NCBI GenBank assembly: GCA_964641465.1
Contig: CAZXLW010000016.1
Span: 1 to 64,000 of the forward strand
Length of the DNA: 64,000 bases
From: Mariniblastus sp964641465
GTDB taxonomy: Bacteria > Planctomycetota > Planctomycetia > Pirellulales > Pirellulaceae
Direction: 5' to 3'
Shown here: one piece after another, positions 18,444-25,596 of the stretch
Layout: the number at the start of each line of letters is the position of its first letter
Numbering within the stretch: the first letter of the stretch is position 1
Translations under genes and position numbers: made by a program
The notes under the pieces: generated by a model
Told to the model about the DNA's origin: nothing
What the model saw: the letters and a program-made list of their open reading frames with translations, nothing else
Database searches by the model: none

Positions 18444-19232
18444 GTGTATCCGCAGGAACATCCACCTCTCAGTACTATTGCCAGCCTGAATTTTAAAGCG
18501 TCCAAAGCTACAACAGGCGAAAATTTGCACTTTGGCCAGAATGTTGTAAAACTGGTTTCGTTACCAACATTCCTCTGCATTTCTATTGCCGTGATCACGA
18601 TCCGTCATGTCGAATCGGGCAAACCGCTCTTACGTACTAAGCGAGATTCGCTGCAAGGGCTTAATCTTGATACCGTTGACCTGAAAGGTGCAGACTTTTC
18701 GCAACAGGATCTGCAGAAGTCAACGTTTAACAGCTGCAACTTTTCCGGAGCCAGTTTCGCGCATGCGAACCTCAATGGCTTGCGGGTTCGGAATTGCATC
18801 TTTCGAAATTGCAGATTCTCCGAGGCCAAATTCGGCAAGGTCAACGTGGCGGACAGCGTCTTCAACAAGAGTTCGTTCAAGAAAGTCCAAATGCAACGTG
18901 GCATCTGGATTCGCATCAAGTTCCAAGGCTGCAGCTTTTGGGACGCGAATTGCACGTCATGTGATCTAAGCTTTAGCGACCTGTCGGAAAGCGACTTTCG
19001 CTATGCCTGTTTGACGACCGTCAATTTTTGCGACTCGACCCTCACCAAGTGCGACTTTACCGACGCGGATTTGCGGCAAGCCAATATGACCCATGCGACG
19101 ATCGACAACGCGATCTTCACCCGGGCCAAAATGACCGGAAGCATCGGCGTCAACGGCCAACCATGGGGATTCACAGCCAACAAGACGGACAAACCCAAGA
19201 CGAAATCCGGTTGGTTTTGGAATCGCAAATAG
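18444..19232 (+). CDS. Pentapeptide-repeat protein
   Basis: From about residue 70 to 235 the protein is a run of A(D/N)LxX-type pentapeptides such as LDTVDLKGADF, FSGASFAHANLNGL, SEAKFGKVNVADSVF and FTDADLRQANMTHA. These fold into a right-handed quadrilateral beta helix. The number of repeats gives about eight coils. An unusually high share of Cys occurs in the repeats (NSCNF, RNCIFRNCRF, CTSCDLS, STLTKCDFT). The start is uncertain: GTG at 18444 gives 262 residues with a poorly conserved N-terminus containing one hydrophobic stretch, and GTG at 18591 gives about 213 residues starting just before the repeats. The function cannot be assigned. Known members include DNA-gyrase-protecting mimics and many proteins of unknown role. 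Confidence 0.8.
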   Translation: MYPQEHPPLSTIASLNFKASKATTGENLHFGQNVVKLVSLPTFLCISIAVITIRHVESGKPLLRTKRDSLQGLNLDTVDLKGADFSQQDLQKSTFNSCNFSGASFAHANLNGLRVRNCIFRNCRFSEAKFGKVNVADSVFNKSSFKKVQMQRGIWIRIKFQGCSFWDANCTSCDLSFSDLSESDFRYACLTTVNFCDSTLTKCDFTDADLRQANMTHATIDNAIFTRAKMTGSIGVNGQPWGFTANKTDKPKTKSGWFWNRK

Positions 19233-19293
19233 TCGAAGTGAATTTACATCTCGATCCATCAAAATCTGCGTGATCAGATCTGCTTGAGTACAA

Positions 19294-19767
19294 ATGAGTA
19301 ATGCACTTCTAATGAAGCATTTCGACAATCGCTTGCTGCCTCATATGAAGCAGCAAGCCGCTTCCGTCGGAAGCAAAATAGGTCGATCTCTAGATGAAAT
19401 CACATTTGAACCGCTTGGACAATATTGCAACGATAACGAGTTCGCGCGCCGTTGGGTTGAAGAATGCTCTCCCAGGCCCAAAGACATGAACCTGACGATT
19501 GGTACTGGCTGTGATCCATTGCGAATCGAGGACATGGAATGGCATCATCAAAACGATGAACAAGGCCAAGATATGTTTAAGCTAAATCTAATGTACATTG
19601 GGATTGCTGGTGATGGCGAAACGTTTGTCGTTTCGATGGATACTGGCAGGGTCTACTTGATGCAGCACCAATGGACGCTTGACGAATACGAGTTCGAAGA
19701 CTGTATCAGTCAGCAATGGGATGATATTCCATCGTTTTTGGACACACTGATAGCCGAAAATTTATAG
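19294..19767 (+). CDS. SMI1/KNR4 (SUKH) family-like protein
   Basis: The 157-residue protein carries features of the SMI1/KNR4 or SUKH fold: an early helix, then IGIAGDGETFVVSMDTGRVY (a paired-strand core), followed by a terminal helix WDDIPSFLDTLI. SUKH proteins often act as immunity proteins to secreted toxins, and others are standalone regulators. No toxin, polymorphic secretion gene or Rhs element is adjacent, so an immunity role is not supported by context. The start ATG at 19294 gives a normal length. The assignment rests on motif resemblance only. Confidence 0.6.
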   Translation: MSNALLMKHFDNRLLPHMKQQAASVGSKIGRSLDEITFEPLGQYCNDNEFARRWVEECSPRPKDMNLTIGTGCDPLRIEDMEWHHQNDEQGQDMFKLNLMYIGIAGDGETFVVSMDTGRVYLMQHQWTLDEYEFEDCISQQWDDIPSFLDTLIAENL

Positions 19768-19942
19768 CGTTTTGAAGTTCGGCTCATTTTGTTTTGGGGA
19801 TGTAGTACTCGTGTAGTACTCGGCGTCACGTGGTTTGACGCCAAATTTTTCATAGGCAAACCGAGATTTCAGCGGTTTCTCAACCGCACGCTGCTGGCGA
19901 TGGTCGTCTGAGTGGGATGAGTGCTGATAGCGCGTCGGGCCA

Positions 19943-19975
19943 CGAAAAACGCCGGCACCACTAGGTGGCACCGGC
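19943..19975 (-). terminator. Minus-strand terminator-like hairpin without a gene
   Basis: Read on the minus strand, 19965-19975 pairs with 19951-19961 in an 11-bp stem with two G-U pairs and a three-base loop. GTTTTT follows. On the + strand the same two positions are C-A mismatches, so the structure is selective for leftward transcripts. No convincing minus-strand gene lies upstream of it. Confidence 0.45.
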
Positions 19976-20172
19976 CAAATGAAGAAAGTCACGTCCAGTC
20001 CCCACTTGTGCACCGGACTATGCTGAGCATCTCAACCCCATTGAGTTGCTCAATTCGACAAAGAGAGGTAATCGAACTTAAATCGCGAGCACAAATCGGA
20101 CGCAACTAGACTTCAATCTTTCACACACACATCTGTCTCCTCATCTTTGATAGATCGCGAACCGTCCTTTCT

Positions 20173-20198
20173 AACCGTCAAAAAAACGGTTTTTTTTT
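20173..20198 (+). terminator. Rho-independent terminator
   Basis: Stem AACCGT (20173-20178) pairs with ACGGTT (20186-20191) around a CAAAAAA loop. A run of nine T residues starts within the stem end. It would stop rightward transcription about 400 bases after the SUKH-like gene and insulate the padR promoter. Confidence 0.65.
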
Positions 20199-20315
20199 CT
20201 TAAAATGGATGCATGGCGGCAATTGTCCAGTGAAACGCAAAGATTCTGAAAAAATTCCGATTACACATAAGCCCGCAATTACTTGAAACAAAACGACTTA
20301 TAGAGTCTGTATACC

Positions 20316-20345
20316 TTGACAACCGTTATATCGGCAGTCTATATA
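20316..20345 (+). promoter_or_regulatory. Sigma-70-type promoter of the padR operon
   Basis: A consensus TTGACA (20316-20321) is followed after 18 bases by TATATA (20340-20345); overlapping TATATA and TATACA hexamers lie slightly further right. Transcription would start near 20352, leaving a leader of about 125 bases that contains the inverted repeat. This is the best -35/-10 pair I found in the window. Confidence 0.65.
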
Positions 20346-20392
20346 TACACAGGCGATAGTTAATCCGTCGGGCAGAACAGCCACCAGAACCA

Positions 20393-20428
20393 CCTTTAGG
20401 TGGATTAGGCGTAATTTCCACCTAAAGG
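20393..20428. promoter_or_regulatory. Perfect 12-base inverted repeat in the padR leader
   Basis: CCTTTAGGTGGA (20393-20404) is matched by its exact reverse complement TCCACCTAAAGG (20417-20428) across a 12-base spacer. It lies between the promoter and the PadR start. It could be a PadR autoregulatory operator, since the arms are on about the same helical face 24 bases apart centre to centre. It could also be an RNA hairpin in the 5' leader. It has no T run, so it is not a plain terminator. Confidence 0.6.
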
Positions 20429-20477
20429 CGACTGCCGGCCGGTACTTCGACCATGGAATAGAGAGATGGAGGCAGGT

Positions 20478-20828
20478 ATGCCCAAGAAAGATCAATTTGA
20501 AAGCGATCTGTTGCGAGGCAGCATCGAGTTGATGGTGCTTTCGATACTGGCCAGCGAACCAGTCTATGGATATTTGATCCAAAAACGGCTCAATCTCGCT
20601 TCCGATGGCAAAGTAAAGCTGCCGGCAGGGACCTTGTATCCGTTATTGCATCGGCTGGAATCCGAAAAGCTGATCACTTCCAAATGGGATGCGACTTCAG
20701 GCCGAAAACGCAAATGGTACAGCGTGACAGCCAAGGGAAAAAAGCGACTCACTCAACGGGCGACGCAATGGCAACAGTATGCCGATTGTGTTTCTCAGTT
20801 GATTGCCAATTTTGTCCCGACAAACTGA
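20478..20828 (+). CDS. PadR family transcriptional regulator
   Basis: The 116-residue protein is a winged-helix regulator of the PadR type. Its N-terminal MVLSILASEPVYGYLIQKRL, LPAGTLYPLLHRLESEKLI and RKWYSVTAKGKKRL are the family hallmarks for recognition helix and wing, and a short C-terminal helix for dimerisation follows. The ATG at 20478 is preferred over the one at 20466 because GGAGG (20468-20472) sits five bases before it. It is followed 73 bases later by a HAAS-domain protein, the standard partner of PadR regulators, and both are expected to be read from the promoter at 20316. Autorepression through the leader inverted repeat is inferred. Confidence 0.93.
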   Translation: MPKKDQFESDLLRGSIELMVLSILASEPVYGYLIQKRLNLASDGKVKLPAGTLYPLLHRLESEKLITSKWDATSGRKRKWYSVTAKGKKRLTQRATQWQQYADCVSQLIANFVPTN

Positions 20829-20901
20829 CTATCGATAACACCTCGTCCTTCCAGACAGATTTTTCAACCAGCCCTGGCTGGCACACTTGGAAGTAAAGCA
20901 G

Positions 20902-22116
20902 ATGTCAAATCACGAATTTGAAAACTACCTGACGCTTGTCAGCCGCCTGATGCGGCTGAACAAGTCGCAGACCGCAACCATTCGCGACGAAATGCGTGAC
21001 CATTTGGAAACGCGGGTATCGGAACTGACTCAGTCAGGTGTCGACAACAACGAAGCCGTCCGACAGGCGTTAGAAGAATTCGGTGATGCAGCTTTGCTGG
21101 CCAACAGATTTCAAACAGTATTTCAACTTAATCAACGGAGGTGGATGATGCGATTCGCGACATTCTCAATTGCGGGTACTTTTCTGGCAGCAGTTTTGGT
21201 CATGGCCATGTGGCCTTCGTCGGCACGTTTTGGTTCGCCCAGCATGGGAATCGCACAGGAAGACGAAGTCTCCACTTCCAGCGATGAACAAGGTTCGAAG
21301 GTTCAACCACAAGCTGCAACCGCTGAAGACATCGACAAAATCCTGCAACAAGTTTGCAGCTTTGAATTTGAAGAAGTCCCGTTCGCCGATGTGATGGACG
21401 ATCTGGTTGGCCGATACAAAATTAATGTAGTCTTAGATCAGACTGCCAATGACGACTCGCTAACCGAGGACGAACTCGTCACGTTTCAAACTAGAAACAT
21501 GAAACTCTCTAATGCGCTTCGCCTGATGCTGCTGTCGAAAAACGCTACTTACATCGTCAACGACGGATTCCTGCGAATCATTTCCCTGGACTCGGCCGAT
21601 GACCCAGAGTTTTTCCGTCGCAAGATATTTGATTGCCGCAACCTGTTGGACAAGATCTCACAAACCGATGACCGAGTTGGACAACCCATTCGTGTTCAAC
21701 GACGTGGAGGCGGCGGTAAAGGAGGATCCAGAGGAGGCGGGGGTATCTTTAGTGTTGGCAGCATGCTTACCCAACAAGGTCATCCAACCAAACCGCAACA
21801 ACAACAGCAGGGACTGGTTGAGGCACTACTCAATGGAGGCTCGGCAACGGCAAACAACAACCAACAAATACAGACTCAGCAGCAACCACAGCAGGAAAAC
21901 GCGAAACAAGAAGTTATCGTCGGAACGATAACCGCCGAGTTTATCCTGGACGAGGTTCTCAGAGCATCCATCGACCCAGACGGTTGGGACGACACCAACG
22001 GAGACGGAACGCTAATGACCGTGAGTGGGTTCATGGTAGTCAACCAGACCCAGCACGTACTCGACGAGATGGAAGAGCTAATCGAAGAATTGGATCGCCG
22101 CATATCAGGTAAGTAG
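20902..22116 (+). CDS. HAAS-domain membrane protein with secretin-like N0 domain
   Basis: Residues about 3-75 form a HAAS-like helical domain (ENYLTLVSRLMRLNKSQTA, then MRDHLETRV and QALEEFGDAALLA). A single membrane helix follows (about 82-102), then an exported part. Residues about 125-230 resemble the STN/N0 domain of secretins and TonB-dependent receptors (FEEVPFADVMDDLVGRYKIN, then NMKLSNALRLMLL). Next come a Gly/Arg stretch, a long Gln/Asn-rich linker (about 300-345) and a final domain with an EELIEELDRRI tail. The protein has no secretin pore domain. The start ATG at 20902 gives MSNHEFENYL; a GTG-type start five codons earlier is possible. It forms an operon with padR. A mechanism in which PadR controls an envelope protein is plausible but unproven. 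Confidence 0.8.
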   Translation: MSNHEFENYLTLVSRLMRLNKSQTATIRDEMRDHLETRVSELTQSGVDNNEAVRQALEEFGDAALLANRFQTVFQLNQRRWMMRFATFSIAGTFLAAVLVMAMWPSSARFGSPSMGIAQEDEVSTSSDEQGSKVQPQAATAEDIDKILQQVCSFEFEEVPFADVMDDLVGRYKINVVLDQTANDDSLTEDELVTFQTRNMKLSNALRLMLLSKNATYIVNDGFLRIISLDSADDPEFFRRKIFDCRNLLDKISQTDDRVGQPIRVQRRGGGGKGGSRGGGGIFSVGSMLTQQGHPTKPQQQQQGLVEALLNGGSATANNNQQIQTQQQPQQENAKQEVIVGTITAEFILDEVLRASIDPDGWDDTNGDGTLMTVSGFMVVNQTQHVLDEMEELIEELDRRISGK

Positions 22117-22233
22117 TCCACCGGAATCCTACCCAATGCAACTAACTGGAGACATGGCCTCGCCTGCGTGGCCATGCTATCCGGTCATTCGGACGTGATG
22201 ATCCGTTCATGTCGACGCGAGCAATGCGTCCAC

Positions 22234-22704
22234 CTACGCAACGAATGCCAGATAATAAAACGTCCAACCGGTTACCGACGTACCGAACATCATCACGGCT
22301 CCGATTCGACCGGCAATACGATGCCAGCGATTGAAGGCACCTTGTTCGAATCCGTTCTTGAAACGACGCAAGGAAACCCAGATCACGGCAGCCCAAACAA
22401 TCGGCGTGGGGATCGCAAAGCACAAGTGGATCGCTAACATCCGATCCACCCAGCCTGATTCGTAGAATGCGGATGACTTGGCCAGTTCACGCCAGTCGGT
22501 GAACATTCGAATATCGACTTCGAACGCTACCAGCGCGATCGCCAACGAGCTGGCGATCGTCAGCTGCATGTTGCGATGCAAAGAAAAGTTCCGCTTGCTG
22601 CGGACAACGTAAATGCTGTACGCCAGCAAAACGACAACCGCGACCATCAACACGGCCACGAAATCCAACATCCACGACCCGCGAGTTGGCAAGAATCCAT
22701 TCAT
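22234..22704 (-). CDS. DUF420-like membrane protein
   Basis: The 156-residue product has four hydrophobic helices and His residues in HRNMQLTIASS and HLCFAIPTP, with WHRIAGRIGAVMMFGTSVTGW at the end. The pattern fits DUF420 membrane proteins, some of which (CtaM) are needed to assemble haem-copper oxidases. A membrane role linked to the respiratory chain is therefore likely but not shown. It starts 49 bases after the thioredoxin gene on the same strand, so the two may form one transcript. Start ATG at 22704. Confidence 0.7.
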   Translation of the reverse strand: MNGFLPTRGSWMLDFVAVLMVAVVVLLAYSIYVVRSKRNFSLHRNMQLTIASSLAIALVAFEVDIRMFTDWRELAKSSAFYESGWVDRMLAIHLCFAIPTPIVWAAVIWVSLRRFKNGFEQGAFNRWHRIAGRIGAVMMFGTSVTGWTFYYLAFVA

Positions 22705-22753
22705 TGGGAATCCGCAAACTGCGGGCGGGTGTAGGCTAAGGTTGCAACGGGAC

Positions 22754-23074
22754 TTAAGCGTCCACGTGAGAGTCGATTACGGTTTGCAATTCTGCTTGAT
22801 CGCGAAACCCTTGGATTCGCTCAACCACTTCGCCTTTTTTGAAGACAAGAATGGTGGGAACCGCAGCGATCCCGAACTTCATCGCCAACTCCATGTTTTC
22901 GCCGACGTTCAGTTTACCGACTTTGGCTTTTTCGTTTGATTCTGCCAATGCATCAATGACTGGACCCAGTCGTTTGCAAGGCGGTCAGCCATCGCTCCAA
23001 AAATCAACCATCACTGGTTGCTCGCTGCCGAGCACATCAGCTTCAAATGAATCGTTATTAAAATCGACTGCCAT
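22754..23074 (-). CDS. Thioredoxin with in-frame UGA at active site (putative selenoprotein)
   Basis: The reading frame from ATG 23074 to the stop at 22754 gives 106 codons before the stop, the normal thioredoxin length, with one UGA at codon 30 (22985-22987). The surrounding peptide is VDFWSDG-UGA-PPCKRLGP, so the UGA falls exactly where the first Cys of the CxxC motif belongs and Cys33 is kept. The rest is intact: KVGKLNVGENMELAMKFGI, then the cis-proline loop AAVPTILVFKKGE, and a C-terminal helix. A good ribosome site GGGAG lies five bases before the ATG. A small hairpin with a GG-starting loop begins 13 bases after the UGA, as in bacterial SECIS elements. Reading UGA as selenocysteine would give a U-P-P-C redox motif. 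A nonsense pseudogene is the alternative. DUF420 follows. Confidence 0.8.
22958..22987 (-). promoter_or_regulatory. SECIS-like hairpin after the UGA codon
   Basis: On the minus strand, the UGA at 22987-22985 is followed by 13 bases, then GACTG (22971-22967), loop GGTC (22966-22963) and CAGTC (22962-22958). The apical loop begins 18 bases after the UGA and its first two bases are G. Both agree with the published bacterial SECIS consensus, which has a short stem, a small loop with an early G and roughly 16-37 bases of spacing. The stem is only five pairs (six if the loop shrinks to two bases), so this supports the reading frame without proving it. Confidence 0.6.
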
Positions 23075-23248
23075 TGGTTCTCCCAAGGTTAAAAATTTAA
23101 GTTTTCGTGTGAGTCCGGTTGAGTGCGACTCACGCCGAACGAAACATTGTATCGGATGGTCAAGCTCTTTGGCAGAGGCTGTTCATTTTCCTTAAGGCTG
23201 CAAGCGTCAATTTGTGTTTCTGGATCCGGCCGCCGAATACGCTCGGTA

Positions 23249-24298
23249 TTATCGCCCTTGGCTCAGGATCTGGCCGATCGGCAAACTGCCGAGGCCATGT
23301 GCCAACGCGGTCAAAAGTTGCGTTTTTGTGATGCGGCCGATAATTTTCCCGGACTCAACAATATCGCAAACCTCGACTCGGGCGTTGCTCAACCAGGCGG
23401 CCACGGAATCTCCGGAGAGAGTCGACGGGACACTTAATAATTCCTCGCCTTGGGCACCAAACCCACGATCTGAATACGCGGGGCCTTGTGCGCCTTGTGT
23501 ATTGGATTGCCCCGAATTCGGGCCTCCTCGGCTTGCTCGCTGGCCTTGTCCCTGCCGTTGTTGAAACATCGGAGGCACGCCATGCATTCCGTTTTGCATT
23601 CCACCCTGCCGGGCCTGCTCACCCATCAACACCTGCCACTTCTCGGCCTGACCAGCCAGAAAGACGAATGGAGCCAGAAAGATCAACATGAACGGCCCGT
23701 AAAACAAACCACATAGAAACATCAGCAACGCGCACCACTTACCGACCCCGGCCGCGATAACCGTCGCTTTTACGTAAGGCATAAACATGGCCATGAAGCT
23801 CCGCAGCACTCGGCCACCATCCATCGGAAACGCCGGGATCATGTTAAACACAACCAGAAACCCGTTTGCCACTCCTAATTGGAACAGGAAGCTCGACATC
23901 GCATCGCCACCAACCACGCCAAACGATTGGCGGTACGCCAACCCTACAAAGATCACAGTCGCGATCACCACATTCACAAGCGGTCCGGCAACGGCAATCC
24001 AGAGTTCTTGCAACGGTTTACGTGGCATACGTTCCAAAGACGCCACACCACCGATCGGCAGCAGGATGATGTCCCGCGTTCCGATCCCAAACTGACGAGC
24101 CGCAAACGCATGCCCCAGCTCGTGTAACAGCACGCAGCCAAAGATCGCCAAAACCAACACGACTGACGAAACTGCCGCAGCGAATCCGCCGCCGGTCAGC
24201 GTGGCATAGAAAACCCACATCGGCACCAGCAAAAACGACCAATGCAACCGGATTTTGATCCCACTAATGGTGCCCAGATTCCATGCATTTCGAAACAT
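23249..24298 (-). CDS. Site-2 protease family (M50) metalloprotease
   Basis: The 349-residue protein is an intramembrane zinc protease. It has six or so hydrophobic segments, the zinc motif HELGH at residues 59-63 inside LLHELGHAFAARQFGIG, and the second motif NMIPAFPMDGGRVLRS with ligand D160. A Gly/Gln/Arg-rich spacer (about 235-285) follows. The C-terminal segment has the look of half a CBS pair (VCDIVESGKIIGRITKTQLL), as in archaeal and mycobacterial M50 proteins with CBS modules. The ATG at 24298 is used; the codon before it is a TTG. Substrates are unknown. The gene lies 175 bases from the thioredoxin start on the same strand. Confidence 0.9.
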   Translation of the reverse strand: MFRNAWNLGTISGIKIRLHWSFLLVPMWVFYATLTGGGFAAAVSSVVLVLAIFGCVLLHELGHAFAARQFGIGTRDIILLPIGGVASLERMPRKPLQELWIAVAGPLVNVVIATVIFVGLAYRQSFGVVGGDAMSSFLFQLGVANGFLVVFNMIPAFPMDGGRVLRSFMAMFMPYVKATVIAAGVGKWCALLMFLCGLFYGPFMLIFLAPFVFLAGQAEKWQVLMGEQARQGGMQNGMHGVPPMFQQRQGQGQRASRGGPNSGQSNTQGAQGPAYSDRGFGAQGEELLSVPSTLSGDSVAAWLSNARVEVCDIVESGKIIGRITKTQLLTALAHGLGSLPIGQILSQGR

Positions 24299-24450
24299 CA
24301 AATATCTACCTGTTTTGTTAAAACCTTACTGAATCAGTATCGTCAGCGTAACAGGTAGTTCGTTGGTGCCAGCAATTCCTTGCGACTCACTGAAAAAATC
24401 GCCATTTACTGCCGAAATTCGGCCCGCAAAACCGGTTTTCTCAGCCCTGA

Positions 24451-24780
24451 CTATCCAGCGGAAATAATGTCAATAAACGGTCCAACGTCAAGCAGATTTA
24501 CAATGCCGTCGTTATTCAGATCTGCAACCGGATCAAATTCGTCACTCAATAGTATGTCGACGAATGGCTGAACATCCAGAAGATTGGTCAAGCCATCACC
24601 GTTGATGTCTCCAGGCACCGCGACGACAAAGCTATTGACCCATGTCTGCCAGCCGAAAGGCTCCTGCGTCTGCCCGGCCATCCAGAAAGTCATTCCATCA
24701 GTTGGATCGATGGCGTACCGGGAAAGTTTTCCGCCGGACGCGCCCAGCGGAGAGTCACGGGAGATGTCAACGGCGACGGT
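24451..24780 (-). pseudogene. 5'-truncated gene with C-terminal dockerin domain
   Basis: The minus strand encodes a C-terminal fragment: a last piece of a beta-propeller-like domain (KLSRYAIDPTDGMTFWMAG, then EPFGWQTWVNSF) and a type I dockerin with two calcium-binding repeats (DINGDGLTNLLDVQPFVDI and DLNNDGIVNLLDVGPFIDI), ending ISAG. The coherent peptide continues upstream of the only ATG (24693) to about 24770 and then runs into the oppositely oriented dockerin gene. There is no signal peptide or start region. The 5' part of the gene is thus missing. Dockerins of this type in planctomycetes probably act as sorting or adhesion modules and not in cellulosomes. Confidence 0.7.
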
Positions 24781-25458
24781 ATTGTTGATTTGGCGGCATC
24801 TGGATTCTACAGCGGAGTAAGAGTATTGCTCGGCAATGGCGATGGCTCATTCGAAGTGCAACCAGCCATGCATATAGCAGCGGCATGTGGAGTCACAATC
24901 GGAGATTTCAACGGAGATGGTTTTGCTGATTTGGCAGTGGCAAACAATTTCCCACACCCCTTTTATTCTGCTGCGGTGCTGCTGGGCAACGGAGATGGCA
25001 GTTTCACGTCACCACAATTTTTCGCAACAGCCAAGTTTCCGTGTAGTATCGAAACCGCCGATTTCAATGGAGACGGAGTAACGGATTTGATAACGGCAGC
25101 TTCTGGATCGCAGGTTTGCGTCCTACACGGCGTTGGAGACGGCACGTTCTTAGAATCGCAAAATTTTGACGTAATCGGTAATGGCGAGCCGACAACCGGT
25201 GATTTTGATGGCGACGGCGATATTGATATAGCATCAGCGGGCCTCAGGGATGTTGTAACGGTGCTGCTCAACCAAACGAATCAGCCAATTTTACTGGGAG
25301 ACGTAAACAATGATGGTGTAGTCGATCTGCTGGACGTTGCACCGTTTGTGGAGCTGGTGATGAACAGTGAATTTCTTGCAGAAGCGGATATCAACCTCGA
25401 TGGCAGTGTCAACTTATTGGATATCGCACCGTTCGTTAAATTACTTGCAAATAATTGA
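24755..25458 (+). pseudogene. 5'-truncated FG-GAP/VCBS repeat gene with dockerin tail
   Basis: The + strand frame starts abruptly with TGDVNGDGIVDLAASGFYSG and continues through three more FG-GAP/VCBS repeats (GDFNGDGFADLAVANNF, ADFNGDGVTDLITAASG, GDFDGDGDIDIASAG). A type I dockerin pair follows (GDVNNDGVVDLLDVAPFVEL and ADINLDGSVNLLDIAPFVKL). Intact members start with a signal peptide and several more repeats; here nothing of that kind precedes the first repeat. The only start codons are internal (for example TTG at 24790). It meets the oppositely oriented dockerin fragment head to head near 24755-24780. The best reading is a rearrangement or assembly join that left two tails. Confidence 0.7.
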
Positions 25459-25596
25459 AGCAGCTGCAAATCCGACGCAGAAATCCAACCCGCGCAGAAT
25501 GTCCTGAAGGTCGAGTTGCCAAAAAAGACTGGACTGTTCGCCTGAAAAAAGATTCCGTTCGTTAGTTCATGAATCGTGGTCAGAAATCGGTGGCGG

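Larger units (their letters stand above)
19768..20477. other. Long intergenic region with several regulatory signals
   Basis: This stretch of about 700 bases has no ORF I trust. In order it holds an 11-base tandem repeat (TGTAGTACTCG, from about 19800), a hairpin that works as a terminator only on the minus strand (19943-19975), a + strand intrinsic terminator (20173-20198), a strong promoter (20316-20345) and a perfect 12-base inverted repeat (20393-20428). The two terminators, with no credible gene before either, suggest a small RNA or a lost gene in 19768-20172. Confidence 0.6.

Noticed and set aside
19762..20013. 83-codon leftward ORF after the SUKH-like gene
   Set aside because: It contains a terminator-like hairpin, has no recognisable product, and starts with GTG without a ribosome site. 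It is better explained as non-coding.
22754..22948. Short thioredoxin fragment starting at TTG
   Set aside because: It starts inside the thioredoxin fold after the active site. The longer frame with UGA from ATG 23074 explains the whole family length.
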